From Hyphomonadaceae bacterium (GTDB lineage Bacteria; Pseudomonadota; Alphaproteobacteria; Caulobacterales; Aquidulcibacteraceae), in the NCBI GenBank assembly GCA_019753175.1, contig JAIELK010000022.1:1-64000 (forward strand): a DNA stretch of 64,000 nt. The letters are read 5' to 3'. A model generated the notes under the pieces. The model saw only the letters and a program-made list of their open reading frames with translations, was not told where the DNA came from and made no database searches. Both the position numbers and the translations under genes were made by a program. Below are positions 17,635-26,240 of this stretch, piece by piece. Each line of letters starts with the position of its first letter. Positions within the stretch are counted from its first letter, which is position 1.

Positions 17635-17735
17635 AATGACCTCCTAATCTCAGCGAAGCGCATGTGGACGCTGGCAGCAGCGCCGCAAGACAGTCATGCG
17701 CGCCTCATCGGAGGCATTTGCTCGCCAAATAGCGC

Positions 17736-19532
17736 CTAGGGTTGCGGCGGCGGCGCCTCAACCGCGGTTTGCGGCTCGGTGGCTGTAGGCAGCGCTGGTT
17801 CCGATGGCGTCGGCAGGGGCGGCGTGATGACGCCGGTGTCCGCTGTTGGCGGAGGCGAAACCGGCTCGCGCGGCGTTTCGATTGGCGCCGCGACTTGCGG
17901 CGCAAGCGCAGGCGCAGGCTCGCGCTGCTGCGCCACCAGCGCCAGTGCGATCACCGCACCGCCGACCATGCCGAGCCAAAACGCCGGCATCTGGTACCAT
18001 TGCCGCTCCTGCCTTGGCGCTTCGGCGCTCACCTTGCGCGCAGCCGCCTCCAGCATGGACAGCGTGACCGGCAAACGACGCAGCGCCGCGATTCCGGCGC
18101 CCGCTTCGTCGATGGCGCGGCGTGCAACGGCTTCAGCGCCGAGTTCGCGCTGCACCCAGCGCTCGACGATCGGACGCGACGCGGACCACATATCGTGCTT
18201 GGGGTCCAAGCCGCGTGCGACGCCTTCGACCTGCACCATGGTCTTCTGCAGCAGCACCAGCTCAGGCCGCAAGTGCATGCCAAACATGTGGGTGACGTCG
18301 AACAATTGCAGCAGCAGGCGGCTCATCGAGATCCCGTCAGCGGTTTTGCCGAAGATCGGCTCGCCGATCGCGCGCAGCGCCTGCGCAAACTCTTCGACCG
18401 TAAAGCGGTCCGGCACATAGCCGGCTTCCTGGTGCACTTCGGCGACGCGCCGATAGTCGCGCTTTAGAAAGCCGTAGAGGATTTCCGCGAGATAACGTCG
18501 CTCCTTATGGCCGATGCGGCCCATGATGCCGAAGTCGACGATCCACAGCTTCCCGTCTCTGCCGTAGAGCAGATTCCCTTCGTGCATGTCGGCGTGGAAG
18601 AAGCCATGATCGAGCGCAGCGGCCAGGAAGCCGCGCGTAATCGCGATGGCGAGCTCGGAGCGATCGGCACCGGCCTTATCGAGACCCTTGGAATCGGTGA
18701 GCGCGACGCCATCGATCCAGTCGAGCGTCATCACCCGCTTCGACGACCGCATCCAGTCGATCTCAGGAACAGTGAGATAACCGTCCTTGGCGGCGACTTC
18801 GCGGAACTCGGCGGCGGCGCCGGCTTCGAGGCGCAGATCGAGTTCGCGCTCCATCGCCGAGGCGACCGTGTCGATGAATTGCACCGGCTCCAGCCGGCGC
18901 GAGACCGGTGAGAACAGTTCAATGCATTGCGCCAGGAAGCGCAGCGCCGCCATTTCGCGGGCTAGCCGCTTTTCGATGCGCGGCCGCAGCACCTTGATCG
19001 CGACAACGCCTTGGCGCGGCACGATCGCCTGATGCACCTGCGCGATCGAAGCGGCCGCCATTGCTTCTGAGATGCCGGCGAACAGGTCTTCGGTGGCGCC
19101 GAGTTCGTGGTTGATGGTGTCGAGCGCTTCCGTACGCGGGAAGGGCGGCAGGCGATCCTTCAGGCGGCCCAATTCCTGCGCCACGCCAACGCCAATCATG
19201 TCGGGCCGCGTCGCAAGAAACTGGCCGACCTTGACGTAAGCGGGCCCGAGCCGCTCCAACGCCTTCGCCAGCCGCTCGCCGACGCTGCGCCCGCGCCGGC
19301 GCTTGGCGAAGATCGAGAGAGCCGTGTGCAGCGCTTGCAGCGAGGTGGGGTAGCGGTCGTAGTACTCGGCCGGCAGCAAGACGTCGAAGCGCACCAGCGT
19401 CAAGGCGACACGCAGCAGCCGGCTGAGATGTCCGACCACGCCTGTGGCGAGACCGAACAGCAGCGCCGCGACGACAGCCAGGAAAACGAGGTACCAAAAC
19501 ACTAAAGCGACCAGCCCCAATGCAGCGCGCAT
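17736..19532 (-). CDS. ubiB: UbiB-type atypical kinase for ubiquinone biosynthesis
   Basis: A 598-residue ABC1/ADCK-family protein required for ubiquinone synthesis. The KxGQ motif is in [14 protein letters not shown], the nucleotide Lys in VVAIKVLRP, the catalytic and metal sites in [14 protein letters not shown] and WIVDFG. A hydrophobic segment lies at each end (about 5-30 and 515-535). After the C-terminal helix a Pro-rich tail of about 60 residues extends beyond the usual family end. It overlaps the ubiE stop by 31 bases. Confidence 0.92.
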   Translation of the reverse strand: MRAALGLVALVFWYLVFLAVVAALLFGLATGVVGHLSRLLRVALTLVRFDVLLPAEYYDRYPTSLQALHTALSIFAKRRRGRSVGERLAKALERLGPAYVKVGQFLATRPDMIGVGVAQELGRLKDRLPPFPRTEALDTINHELGATEDLFAGISEAMAAASIAQVHQAIVPRQGVVAIKVLRPRIEKRLAREMAALRFLAQCIELFSPVSRRLEPVQFIDTVASAMERELDLRLEAGAAAEFREVAAKDGYLTVPEIDWMRSSKRVMTLDWIDGVALTDSKGLDKAGADRSELAIAITRGFLAAALDHGFFHADMHEGNLLYGRDGKLWIVDFGIMGRIGHKERRYLAEILYGFLKRDYRRVAEVHQEAGYVPDRFTVEEFAQALRAIGEPIFGKTADGISMSRLLLQLFDVTHMFGMHLRPELVLLQKTMVQVEGVARGLDPKHDMWSASRPIVERWVQRELGAEAVARRAIDEAGAGIAALRRLPVTLSMLEAAARKVSAEAPRQERQWYQMPAFWLGMVGGAVIALALVAQQREPAPALAPQVAAPIETPREPVSPPPTADTGVITPPLPTPSEPALPTATEPQTAVEAPPPQP

Positions 19533-20257
19533 ACGCCGCAGGCCATGTTGCGGTGGGCGGCGCGTGCGAAGCCTGCTTCGCGGATCATGCTTAAGAAGCG
19601 TTCCTGATCCGGAAACCGGCGGATGGATTCCACGAGGTATCGGTAGGAATCCGCATCGTTTGCCAGCAATTTCCCCAGCGCCGGGATCGCGTTAAAGGAA
19701 AAAAAGTCATACGCCGGCTCAAGCCCGCCGACGGCCAGGCGCGAAAACTCCAAGCAGAAGAAGCGCCCGCCTGGTTTCAGGACGCGCTTGGCCTCGCGCA
19801 GCACGCTGGCGATATCGGTGCAGTTCCGGATGCCGAAGCTGATGATGTAGGCGTCCGCCGCGGCGTCATCGACGGGCAGGTTCTCAGCGTCGCCCTCGTG
19901 CCAGAACAGACCATCCTCGCCGCGCTTGCGGCCTGCCTCCAGCATCTCAGCGTTAATGTCGATAACGTGGATTTCAGGCGGCTCGAGGCCGCGCCTCTTG
20001 GCCGCCGCGTCGCCCAGCGTCTTGAGCCGGCGCGCAATGTCGCCGGTGCCGCCGGCCACGTCGAGGATGAGTTCGCCCGGCTGCGGATTGAGCTTCGCCG
20101 CCGCCGCGTCCTTCCAGAGCCGGTGCATGCCGCCCGACATGGCGTCGTTCATCAGGTCATATTTGGAGGCGACCGAGGAGAACACCCCGCGCACCCGCTC
20201 GGCCTTCTCGGCCTTGGGCACGTCCTGGAAGCCGAAAGAGGCGGTGTCTGTGGCCAT
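19502..20257 (-). CDS. ubiE: Demethylmenaquinone/ubiquinone biosynthesis C-methyltransferase
   Basis: A 251-residue SAM-dependent C-methyltransferase of quinone synthesis. It starts with [19 protein letters not shown], has SAM motif [11 protein letters not shown] and the UbiE signature [10 protein letters not shown]. The frame is open to 20332, toward the divergent mutM start, but family members begin just before FGFQDVP, so the ATG at 20257 is taken. It forms an operon with ubiB and probably shares a divergent promoter region with mutM. Confidence 0.94.
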   Translation of the reverse strand: MATDTASFGFQDVPKAEKAERVRGVFSSVASKYDLMNDAMSGGMHRLWKDAAAAKLNPQPGELILDVAGGTGDIARRLKTLGDAAAKRRGLEPPEIHVIDINAEMLEAGRKRGEDGLFWHEGDAENLPVDDAAADAYIISFGIRNCTDIASVLREAKRVLKPGGRFFCLEFSRLAVGGLEPAYDFFSFNAIPALGKLLANDADSYRYLVESIRRFPDQERFLSMIREAGFARAAHRNMACGVCALHWGWSL

Positions 20258-20340
20258 CAGCGGAGAGAATAGCCGCCTACGCCTCACGGGGCTATATCGG
20301 CGGCTCATGGCATCCCGTTTGCTTCCCGACATTTCGCCGC

Positions 20341-21198
20341 ATGCCTGAACTCCCGGAAGTGGAAACCGTGCGCCGTGGCCTCGCGCCCCACCTGGAAGGG
20401 CGGCGCATCGCGACAGCGAAAACTACGCGCGCGGATCTGCGGTTTCCCTTTCCCAAGCGCTTCGCCAAGCGGCTCTCCGGCCGGCGCGTCGAGCGGCTCA
20501 CGCGGCGTGCGAAATATTTGTTGGCGGAGCTGGATGACGGCAACATCTGGGTCACGCATCTGGGCATGACCGGGCGCTGGAGTGTTTCTGGATTGAAGCA
20601 GCAGCCGGGCGATTTCTATTACGCCGAGCCGCCAGACCCAGCGCACACGCATGTTGTACTGGAAACGGATGCGGGCGCCCGCCTCGAATTCAACGATCCG
20701 CGTCGCTTCGGCTATATGGATCTGATCGCACGCGATGCGTTCGATGCGCATCCATGGTTCAAGAGTTTGGGCCCCGAGCCGCTCGGTAATGCGTTCCACG
20801 CGCCGTATCTCGCCGAAGCCTTGGCGGGCAAGAAGGCGAACGTGAAGAACGCGTTGCTCGATCAGCGCATGGTCGCGGGCCTGGGCAATATCTATGTCGT
20901 CGAAGCGCTGCACCGGGCGGGCATCGCGCCGACGCGCACCGCAGGCAGCCTATCGCGCGCGCGCTTGGAAAAACTTGTCCCCGCGATCCGCGCCGTGCTG
21001 GAAGAAGCCATCGCCGCCGGTGGCTCAACGCTGTCTGACTACGCCGCGGTCGATGGCGCCCAGGGCGGCTTCCAGCAGCGCTTCCGCGTCTACGACCGCG
21101 AAGGCGCGGCGTGCGTCACGCCGAAATGTGGCGGTGCGATTATGCGCGCCGTGCACAGCGGTCGCTCGACGTTCTGGTGCGCGAAGTGCCAACGCTAA
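20341..21198 (+). CDS. mutM: Formamidopyrimidine-DNA glycosylase
   Basis: A 285-residue base-excision repair enzyme that removes 8-oxoguanine and FaPy lesions. The catalytic N-terminal Pro2-Glu3 is in [14 protein letters not shown], the catalytic lysine in [10 protein letters not shown], the helix-two-turn-helix in [19 protein letters not shown], and the C-terminal zinc finger has two Cys pairs (C-x4-C, CAKC) followed by QR. Its last codons are duplicated in the fossil at 21772-21864. Confidence 0.95.
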   Translation: MPELPEVETVRRGLAPHLEGRRIATAKTTRADLRFPFPKRFAKRLSGRRVERLTRRAKYLLAELDDGNIWVTHLGMTGRWSVSGLKQQPGDFYYAEPPDPAHTHVVLETDAGARLEFNDPRRFGYMDLIARDAFDAHPWFKSLGPEPLGNAFHAPYLAEALAGKKANVKNALLDQRMVAGLGNIYVVEALHRAGIAPTRTAGSLSRARLEKLVPAIRAVLEEAIAAGGSTLSDYAAVDGAQGGFQQRFRVYDREGAACVTPKCGGAIMRAVHSGRSTFWCAKCQR

Positions 21199-21680
21199 CG
21201 CAGCAGGTTTTCGTTGACGCGTTCGAACAAATCGATCGCGAACTCGGCCGTTGCGTTGCGTAAGCATGCGGCGGAGACGACCTGCGCCAGGCTGCCGCCT
21301 TCATAGAGCGTCCGCGCATAGGCGCAGCGCGCGTCACGCCATTCGTCATGCGCTGCTACATAAGCCTCCAAGGCTGCCAAAGCGTTCGGTGTAGCGTCGG
21401 CCTTAAGACGCCGCACGTACTCGTCCACAAGCGCCTGCCATTGTGCGCGTTCTGTTGCCAAGCATTCGCGCGTGCCGACCGTAGTTTCACCGCCGGGCTC
21501 GTCGATGCAGGGGCCGCTTATGACGCCCATGCACGTGGCCAGCTCGCGCTCCTCCGCGAACGCGGCGGCGAGGCACGCTTCGAGCGACGAGGCGGCTGGG
21601 GAAACATCCTCTTGCGCTCCAACGGGCGTGGCGCACGCGGCAACAAACAGCGAGGCAATCAGGAGGATCAGAGAACGCAT
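21195..21680 (-). CDS. Secreted LprI/DUF1311-like protein
   Basis: A 161-residue protein with an N-terminal hydrophobic signal ([16 protein letters not shown], Cys16 a possible lipobox) and a Cys-rich helical domain ([54 protein letters not shown]). The spacing of Cys and the C-terminal helix recall the lysozyme-inhibitor LprI-like (DUF1311) family. Assignment is moderate. An upstream extension in the frame is antisense to the chimeric fossil and is rejected. It converges on mutM with a four-base overlap. Confidence 0.7.
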   Translation of the reverse strand: MRSLILLIASLFVAACATPVGAQEDVSPAASSLEACLAAAFAEERELATCMGVISGPCIDEPGGETTVGTRECLATERAQWQALVDEYVRRLKADATPNALAALEAYVAAHDEWRDARCAYARTLYEGGSLAQVVSAACLRNATAEFAIDLFERVNENLLR

Positions 21681-21771
21681 GTCTTTCTCTGCCAGGAACA
21701 CGCCTTGCAAACAACGCTGGCTCACCGTCGCCGATTGATTTTCGCTGCTATTCGGCGCATTCCAACGCCCC

Positions 21772-21864
21772 ATGACCAAGGAAAACATCCTCGTCGAAAC
21801 CGATTCTGACGTCGGCATTATCCGCGGTCGCTCAACATTCTGGTGCGCGAAGGGTCAGCGTTAG
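21772..21864 (+). pseudogene. Chimeric gene fossil: echA 5' end fused in frame to mutM 3' end
   Basis: Codons 1-18 ([18 protein letters not shown]) match the start of the enoyl-CoA hydratase gene at 23220 at about 47 of 54 bases. The next codons ([12 protein letters not shown], stop) match the last 13 codons of mutM (21160-21198) with about 7 differences in 39 bases. The two pieces are in one frame, giving a 30-residue ORF. Order echA-start then mutM-end is exactly the junction expected from a tandem duplication of the mutM-to-echA interval. One zinc-finger Cys is Gly in the copy, so it has drifted. Confidence 0.8.
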
Positions 21865-21905
21865 CGTTGACTGTCTTCCTGCAAATCACCGCCGGCCCCC
21901 AGGCC

Positions 21906-23099
21906 CTATCTGAACAAAAAGGCGACCGTATAGTATGCGATAGGGTCGTAACGGCAATTCGCGGGCGAATCTGTGTGCGTTCGCACAGTCCATTGCCCAA
22001 CCACCTGCTCGACGGCCTCGGAAAACCACCGCTCCGGAATTGCAGCCACAACCCGGGTGTCAACGGCGCGGCCACTTTCATCGAGGGTGAATCGAACGAC
22101 AACTGCGCCAGCCGCAAATGCGCCGCGCGCGCCAGCAGGGAAGGTCGGCGCCGGTTCAGCGATGAATTCCAATTGGCACGAAGGCCGCGGATCAGCTGTG
22201 GGCAATTCAAAACCCGGCCGTCTCTCGGGCAGCGAGCGCATGCCTCTCGTTTCGGAGAACGCGAACAGGAGCCGGCGCCACGCCAACGCGTTTGCGTACG
22301 CCTGCTGCGCCAACGTCACGCCGTTTCCGTCGGCGCGGGTATAGGCGTAGGGCCCCATGATGTTTTGCGCTTCAACCAGCAACCTGTCTGCCGAGTCAAA
22401 GTCATCATCGGCATTCGCGCCTAACCGCGTATCGCTTGGCCGCGCCTGCGATCGAGCAACGGAGAACGCCGCGGCTGTCAGCGCTGTGGCTGCTCGCCAC
22501 GTGCGCGCCTCGGCCTTTGCATAGGCGTGGCCGCCCTCTGCCGCATCAGCCGCGGCGATGGCAATGTCCCACGCCTCAATCGCCCCCGTGAACTGCTGTT
22601 CCGCATGCAGCCGGCGCCCGAGATCTGCAGCCGCATTGTAGGTTTCTTCGTTGAGGTCAGCGCGAATCCTCGCCTGCGGCAGCGCAGAGCGCAGCCGGTC
22701 GCGGCCAAAGCGCCATCGTTCGTCAGTGAGTTCGGCGCGGCCAAGCACAAGTTCGGTCAATAGCGGGTCGAGCCTCGAGTTTCCGGAGGAAACGATGCTG
22801 AACGCTTGCAGTGCAGGTTCATATGCGTCCGCGCGGCGGCCCAACGATAGTCTGACTTGCGCCAGGTTGACCGCAAGGACGGCCGTGTTGCCGCCGTTGC
22901 CATCGCGAGCAATCGATGCAGCCAAAGCGGCGCCAGCCTCTCGTTCTGCGGTGGTCAGATCGCCTGCGCCGAGCGCCGCCTGATAGGCGCGGAAGTGCCC
23001 AACGATGGGGTTGGACGGGGCTTGGTCCTGGCCCAGTGCGGTCCCTGGAAAAACCCAGCTAAGCAACAACACCACAAACAGCTGACGAAGAGATGACAA
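21906..23099 (-). CDS. Secreted protein with TonB C-terminal domain and helical repeats
   Basis: A 397-residue protein with a signal peptide (LRQLFVVLLLSWVFPGTALG, cleavage before QDQ). Residues about 30-260 form TPR-like helical repeats (YQAALGAGDLTTAEREAGAALA and similar), and the last 85 residues form an energy-transducer TonB C-terminal domain (CQLEFIAEPAPTFPAGARG, VVVRFTLDESGRAVDTRVV, ERWFSEAVEQVVGQW). A TTG at 23099 with GAGGGG seven bases upstream places the signal peptide at the N-terminus; the long upstream frame overlaps the echA gene on the other strand. It lacks a membrane anchor and proline stalk, so it is unlikely to be a classical TonB. Confidence 0.78.
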   Translation of the reverse strand: MSSLRQLFVVLLLSWVFPGTALGQDQAPSNPIVGHFRAYQAALGAGDLTTAEREAGAALAASIARDGNGGNTAVLAVNLAQVRLSLGRRADAYEPALQAFSIVSSGNSRLDPLLTELVLGRAELTDERWRFGRDRLRSALPQARIRADLNEETYNAAADLGRRLHAEQQFTGAIEAWDIAIAAADAAEGGHAYAKAEARTWRAATALTAAAFSVARSQARPSDTRLGANADDDFDSADRLLVEAQNIMGPYAYTRADGNGVTLAQQAYANALAWRRLLFAFSETRGMRSLPERRPGFELPTADPRPSCQLEFIAEPAPTFPAGARGAFAAGAVVVRFTLDESGRAVDTRVVAAIPERWFSEAVEQVVGQWTVRTHTDSPANCRYDPIAYYTVAFLFR

Positions 23100-23219
23100 T
23101 TGTGAACCCCTCGAACGCGCGCCCCCGAAGTTCTTAACCGCCGCGCCCGATGCTGACAACTCTGGGTTAGCGGAGGCGGGAATTGATTTTGTCCGCGTTC
23201 GAGCGCATTTCATCCAGCG

Positions 23220-23993
23220 ATGACACCCGAAAACATCCTCGTCGAAACCGATGCCGGCGTCGGCATTATCCGACTCAATCGTCCCAAAGCGCTGAATGCG
23301 CTGAACGATGCGCTGATCGCAGAGCTGAGCGTTGCACTTGATGGCTTCGAAGCTGACGACGCCATTGGCTGCATCGTCATCACCGGCTCGGAAAAAGCCT
23401 TCGCTGCCGGCGCTGATATCAAGCAGATGGCTGACGCGCAGTTCAGCGATTACTACAAGCGCGATCCGTTCCAAAATCTTGAGCGCGTCGCGCGCTGCCG
23501 TAAGCCAATCATCGCCGCCGTTGCCGGCTATGCGCTCGGCGGCGGCTGCGAACTCGCCATGATGTGCGACTTCATCATCGCCGCCGATACTGCGAAGTTC
23601 GGACAACCCGAAATCACGCTGGGCGTCATGCCGGCCTGGGGCGGTTCGCAACGCCTCACCCGGTCGATCGGCAAGGCCAAAGCGATGGACCTAAACCTCA
23701 CCGGGCGCACGATGGACGTCGCCGAAGCAGAACGCGCTGGTCTCGTCGCGCGCGTCGTCGCCGCCGACAAGTTGATGGAGGAGGCGATGGCTGCAGCGAA
23801 GAAGATCGCGTCCATGGGTCGCATCGCCGTGATCGCGAATAAGGAGGCGGTCAACGCAGCGTTCGAGACGCCGCTCAATGAGGGCCTCAAACTCGAACGC
23901 CGCTTGTTCTATGGGCTTTTTGCCACCGAAGATCAGAAAGAGGGGATGGCGGCTTTCGTCGAAAAACGCCCGCCGGCATTCAAGCATCGCTGA
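23220..23993 (+). CDS. Enoyl-CoA hydratase
   Basis: A 257-residue crotonase that hydrates 2-enoyl-CoA to 3-hydroxyacyl-CoA in fatty acid beta-oxidation. The oxyanion-hole segments are [11 protein letters not shown] and [15 protein letters not shown]; the two catalytic glutamates are Glu111 and Glu131 ([10 protein letters not shown]). The C-terminus ends PAFKHR as usual. It sits between the fossil region and rpsT. Short-chain specificity is likely but not certain. Confidence 0.93.
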   Translation: MTPENILVETDAGVGIIRLNRPKALNALNDALIAELSVALDGFEADDAIGCIVITGSEKAFAAGADIKQMADAQFSDYYKRDPFQNLERVARCRKPIIAAVAGYALGGGCELAMMCDFIIAADTAKFGQPEITLGVMPAWGGSQRLTRSIGKAKAMDLNLTGRTMDVAEAERAGLVARVVAADKLMEEAMAAAKKIASMGRIAVIANKEAVNAAFETPLNEGLKLERRLFYGLFATEDQKEGMAAFVEKRPPAFKHR

Positions 23994-23998
23994 GGGGT

Positions 23999-24027
23999 TT
24001 GACGGGGATAACAGCGGCGGCTATACG
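23999..24027 (+). promoter_or_regulatory. Promoter of rpsT
   Basis: TTGACG and TATACG are separated by 17 bases, a strong sigma70-type promoter placed about 43 bases before the rpsT start, overlapping the end of echA. Confidence 0.65.
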
Positions 24028-24069
24028 CACGTCCCTTCAACCGCAACTTGGTCCGGACCTGACACTCTA

Positions 24070-24339
24070 ATGGCCAATACGAAGTCCGCAGAAAAAGCAG
24101 CCCGCGTCATCGAACGCCGCACCGCGGTGAACAAAGCGCGCAGGACCCGCATGCGGAATTCGTGGCGCGGTGTTGAGGAAGCGATCGCGGCCGGCGACGC
24201 CAAGAAGGCCCAGGACGCGCTGAAGCAGGCCGAGTCAGAGACCATGCGCGCGGTCACCAGGGGCGTGGTCCATAAGAACCTCGGAAGCCGCAAGGTCTCT
24301 CGCCTGACCAAGCGCGTGGTGGCCCTCTCAAAGGGCTAG
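24070..24339 (+). CDS. rpsT: 30S ribosomal protein S20
   Basis: An 89-residue, very basic helical protein that binds the 5' domain of 16S rRNA. It starts [20 protein letters not shown] and ends [15 protein letters not shown], as S20 does. The ATG at 24070 fits the family N-terminus; the frame is open upstream only because it runs through echA. Its position before dnaA is conserved in many alphaproteobacteria. Confidence 0.96.
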   Translation: MANTKSAEKAARVIERRTAVNKARRTRMRNSWRGVEEAIAAGDAKKAQDALKQAESETMRAVTRGVVHKNLGSRKVSRLTKRVVALSKG

Positions 24340-24710
24340 CGCCGCGGTGTTTTCTGGCGCGCGCTGGACGTGTGCCAAACTTGATCTCATTTTTGTTGCG
24401 GAACCGTGGAAAAACGGTTGAGAAACATCCGTGTACGAATCATGACGTCGTCGGAGCATGCTGCCTTTTTGTTTGAAATCATTGACGAAAATCATCCTGT
24501 GGAAATTGCGTAATCGTAAAGAAACGGGTGTTGACGAAGACGGCTCTTTCGGCGCATCGTTTCGCTTGTCTGGAGAGGGCATCCAGCCGTTTTAGCCTCA
24601 ACAGTCCTACCGATGCGGGGCATCGGGCCGAAGACCGTGCTCGGCCTGAACGGGGAAGGTGCGCCCGACAGACAGGGCTGAAAACAGAAGCGATTCTTGC
24701 AGGGGTTGGC
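24340..24710. other. 371-base rpsT-dnaA intergenic region: dnaA control region, possible origin elements
   Basis: This gene-free stretch is less GC-rich than its flanks. It contains a short hairpin AACCGT/ACGGTT (24402-24419), two GANTC sites (24437-24441 and 24692-24696) that a CcrM-type methylase would modify, and weak DnaA-box-like words (CGTGGAAAA at about 24405, TGTGGAAAT at about 24499; each 7 of 9 to TGTGGATAA). No cluster of good DnaA boxes is seen, so the replication origin may lie elsewhere, as in Caulobacter where oriC is away from dnaA. Confidence 0.5.
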
Positions 24711-26096
24711 ATGGATCAGGGCGAGGAATTCCGCCGTAGTTCGGCGGCAATGGGGGCGGCACGCGCCTACGAACACGTGCGCAAAGAGCTTCTCGTGGAG
24801 TTTGGAGCGGATTTTTTCCGCTCGTACATCGACTCGCTTCGGCTGGTTGCCGAACTCGACGGCGTGCTCCTGTTTCGCGCCGGCTCGCAGGTCGCGCAGG
24901 AGCGGCTGCGCCAGCAGGTCCAGCACCGGCTTGAGGCGCGGCTGCGGATTTACCTTCCGGGCTTGGGACCGATTCAGATTCTCCTGGAACACGAGATTCC
25001 CGAGGACGTCCGCGCGTTGGCTGACGCAAGGATCGAGCGTTCACCGGCTCCGGTGGCGGGGCCTGGTGACGGCTTTGGTTTCGACAGCTTCTGCGTCGAC
25101 GCCTCGAACCAGCGGGCGTTCGCTGTCGCGCAGATGATCGCCGCCTCGGACGGTCGCAATTTCCCAATCTGGCTGGTGCATTCCCCGCCGGGCTGCGGCA
25201 AGACCCACTTGCTGAACGCCATTGCGCGTGAGGCGGTCGCACTAGAGCGCAAGGTTCTCATACTGTCCGGGCAGGAGTTCCTGGAATCCTTCCAGTCCGC
25301 CCTGCACAAAAAGCGTGACGCTTCAGCGTTCAAGGACATGGTGCGCGCGCCAAACTTGCTGATGCTCGACGACTTCCACCGCATCTGCGGCAAGCGGGCG
25401 ACCCAAGAAGAAGCCTTCGACACGTTCCATGAAGTCACGCGCCGCGGGGGGCAGGTGGTGATCGCCGCCAATCACGGTGCGGAAGGCCTGGAAGGACTGG
25501 ACGATACGCTCCGCGCCAAGCTGAAGGGCGCGGCGTCGACCGAGATCGGCGAACCCGATGAAGCGCTGCGCCGCCGCATTCTGGAAATGCGTGTGGCTCA
25601 CCATGCGCGCTCAGCGTCAGGGTTCGCCGTTGCGCCCGAGGCGCTCGATATGATCGCCAAGCGCATGCACGTCACTGGCCGCGAACTCGACGGCGCGGTG
25701 TGTCAATTGTTGATCGAATGGAAGATATCAGGAGGAACGCTCGTGACGCTTGAAGCTGCTGCTGCCGCTCTGCAAAACAAACTGGCCGATGCTGCCGAGC
25801 GCCGCATCACCGTGGGCCTGGTGCAAAAGGTGGTGGCGCGACACTATGGCATGACCGTCCAGCAGCTCTTGGAGCGCACCCGCCGCCAGGCCATCGCTCG
25901 GCCCCGTCAGGTAGCGATGTACCTCGCGTGCCGTATGACCCACGCCTCGCTGCCCGATATCGGCCAGCGCTTCGGCGGCTTCGACCACACGACGATCATG
26001 TACGCGCGTGACCGTATTGCGGAGATGATCGCGCGGGATGCGGCGCTCAACGCAGAGGTCGAAGCGATCGCTCGCGCTATCCGTCGCGAGCCGTGA
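24711..26096 (+). CDS. dnaA: Chromosomal replication initiator DnaA, divergent AAA+ motifs
   Basis: A 461-residue DnaA that would bind DnaA boxes and open the origin. Domain I is at about 15-95, a short linker follows, the AAA+ core spans about 125-345 and the DNA-binding domain IV about 365-461 (ARPRQVAMYLACRMT, LPDIGQRFGGFDHTTIMYA). The core is unusual: Walker A is SPPGCGKT (158-165), Walker B LLMLDD (216-221), and the box VII segment reads DDTLRAKLKG (264-273), placing Thr and Lys270 where E. coli has Arg281 and the arginine finger Arg285. Sensor 2 Arg324 (GREL) is kept. AGGGG precedes the ATG; the longer open frame is rejected. Confidence 0.93.
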   Translation: MDQGEEFRRSSAAMGAARAYEHVRKELLVEFGADFFRSYIDSLRLVAELDGVLLFRAGSQVAQERLRQQVQHRLEARLRIYLPGLGPIQILLEHEIPEDVRALADARIERSPAPVAGPGDGFGFDSFCVDASNQRAFAVAQMIAASDGRNFPIWLVHSPPGCGKTHLLNAIAREAVALERKVLILSGQEFLESFQSALHKKRDASAFKDMVRAPNLLMLDDFHRICGKRATQEEAFDTFHEVTRRGGQVVIAANHGAEGLEGLDDTLRAKLKGAASTEIGEPDEALRRRILEMRVAHHARSASGFAVAPEALDMIAKRMHVTGRELDGAVCQLLIEWKISGGTLVTLEAAAAALQNKLADAAERRITVGLVQKVVARHYGMTVQQLLERTRRQAIARPRQVAMYLACRMTHASLPDIGQRFGGFDHTTIMYARDRIAEMIARDAALNAEVEAIARAIRREP

Positions 26097-26104
26097 CGGC
26101 GCAG

Positions 26105-26133
26105 CCCCAAGCCCTTGTATTTGGGGCTTGGGG
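26105..26133 (+). promoter_or_regulatory. Strong hairpin just after dnaA
   Basis: CCCCAAGCCC and GGGCTTGGGG form a perfect ten-base-pair stem around a nine-base AT-rich loop, eight bases after the dnaA stop. No T-run follows, so it may stabilise the dnaA mRNA 3' end or attenuate rather than terminate. Confidence 0.45.
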
Positions 26134-26200
26134 AACACGACGGTTCTGCTAGGGTCTTGACCCCCGTGGCGCCTCGAATCGGCGCGCGGGGATTTTCATC

Positions 26201-26219
26201 GCCCCGGCCCGGCCGGGGC
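26201..26219 (+). promoter_or_regulatory. GC-only hairpin in the dnaN leader
   Basis: GCCCCGGCC and GGCCGGGGC are adjacent inverted repeats ending 21 bases before the dnaN ATG and close to its GAGG ribosome-binding site, so folding could limit dnaN translation. Confidence 0.35.
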
Positions 26220-26240
26220 TGCGTGGACCGGGATGAGGCA

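Noticed and set aside
21906-23651. A 581-residue ORF joining the TonB-domain protein to antisense echA sequence
   Set aside because: A signal peptide begins at about 23099 with a TTG and good ribosome-binding site; upstream residues are an echA shadow.
24528-24710. N-terminal extension of DnaA from 24528
   Set aside because: The added residues are Arg-rich and unlike domain I; AGGGG precedes the ATG at 24711.
24711-26096. Reading this gene as an Hda/HdaA homolog because of its altered Walker motifs
   Set aside because: It has a full DNA-binding domain IV and sits in the dnaA-dnaN-recF order; Hda proteins lack that domain.
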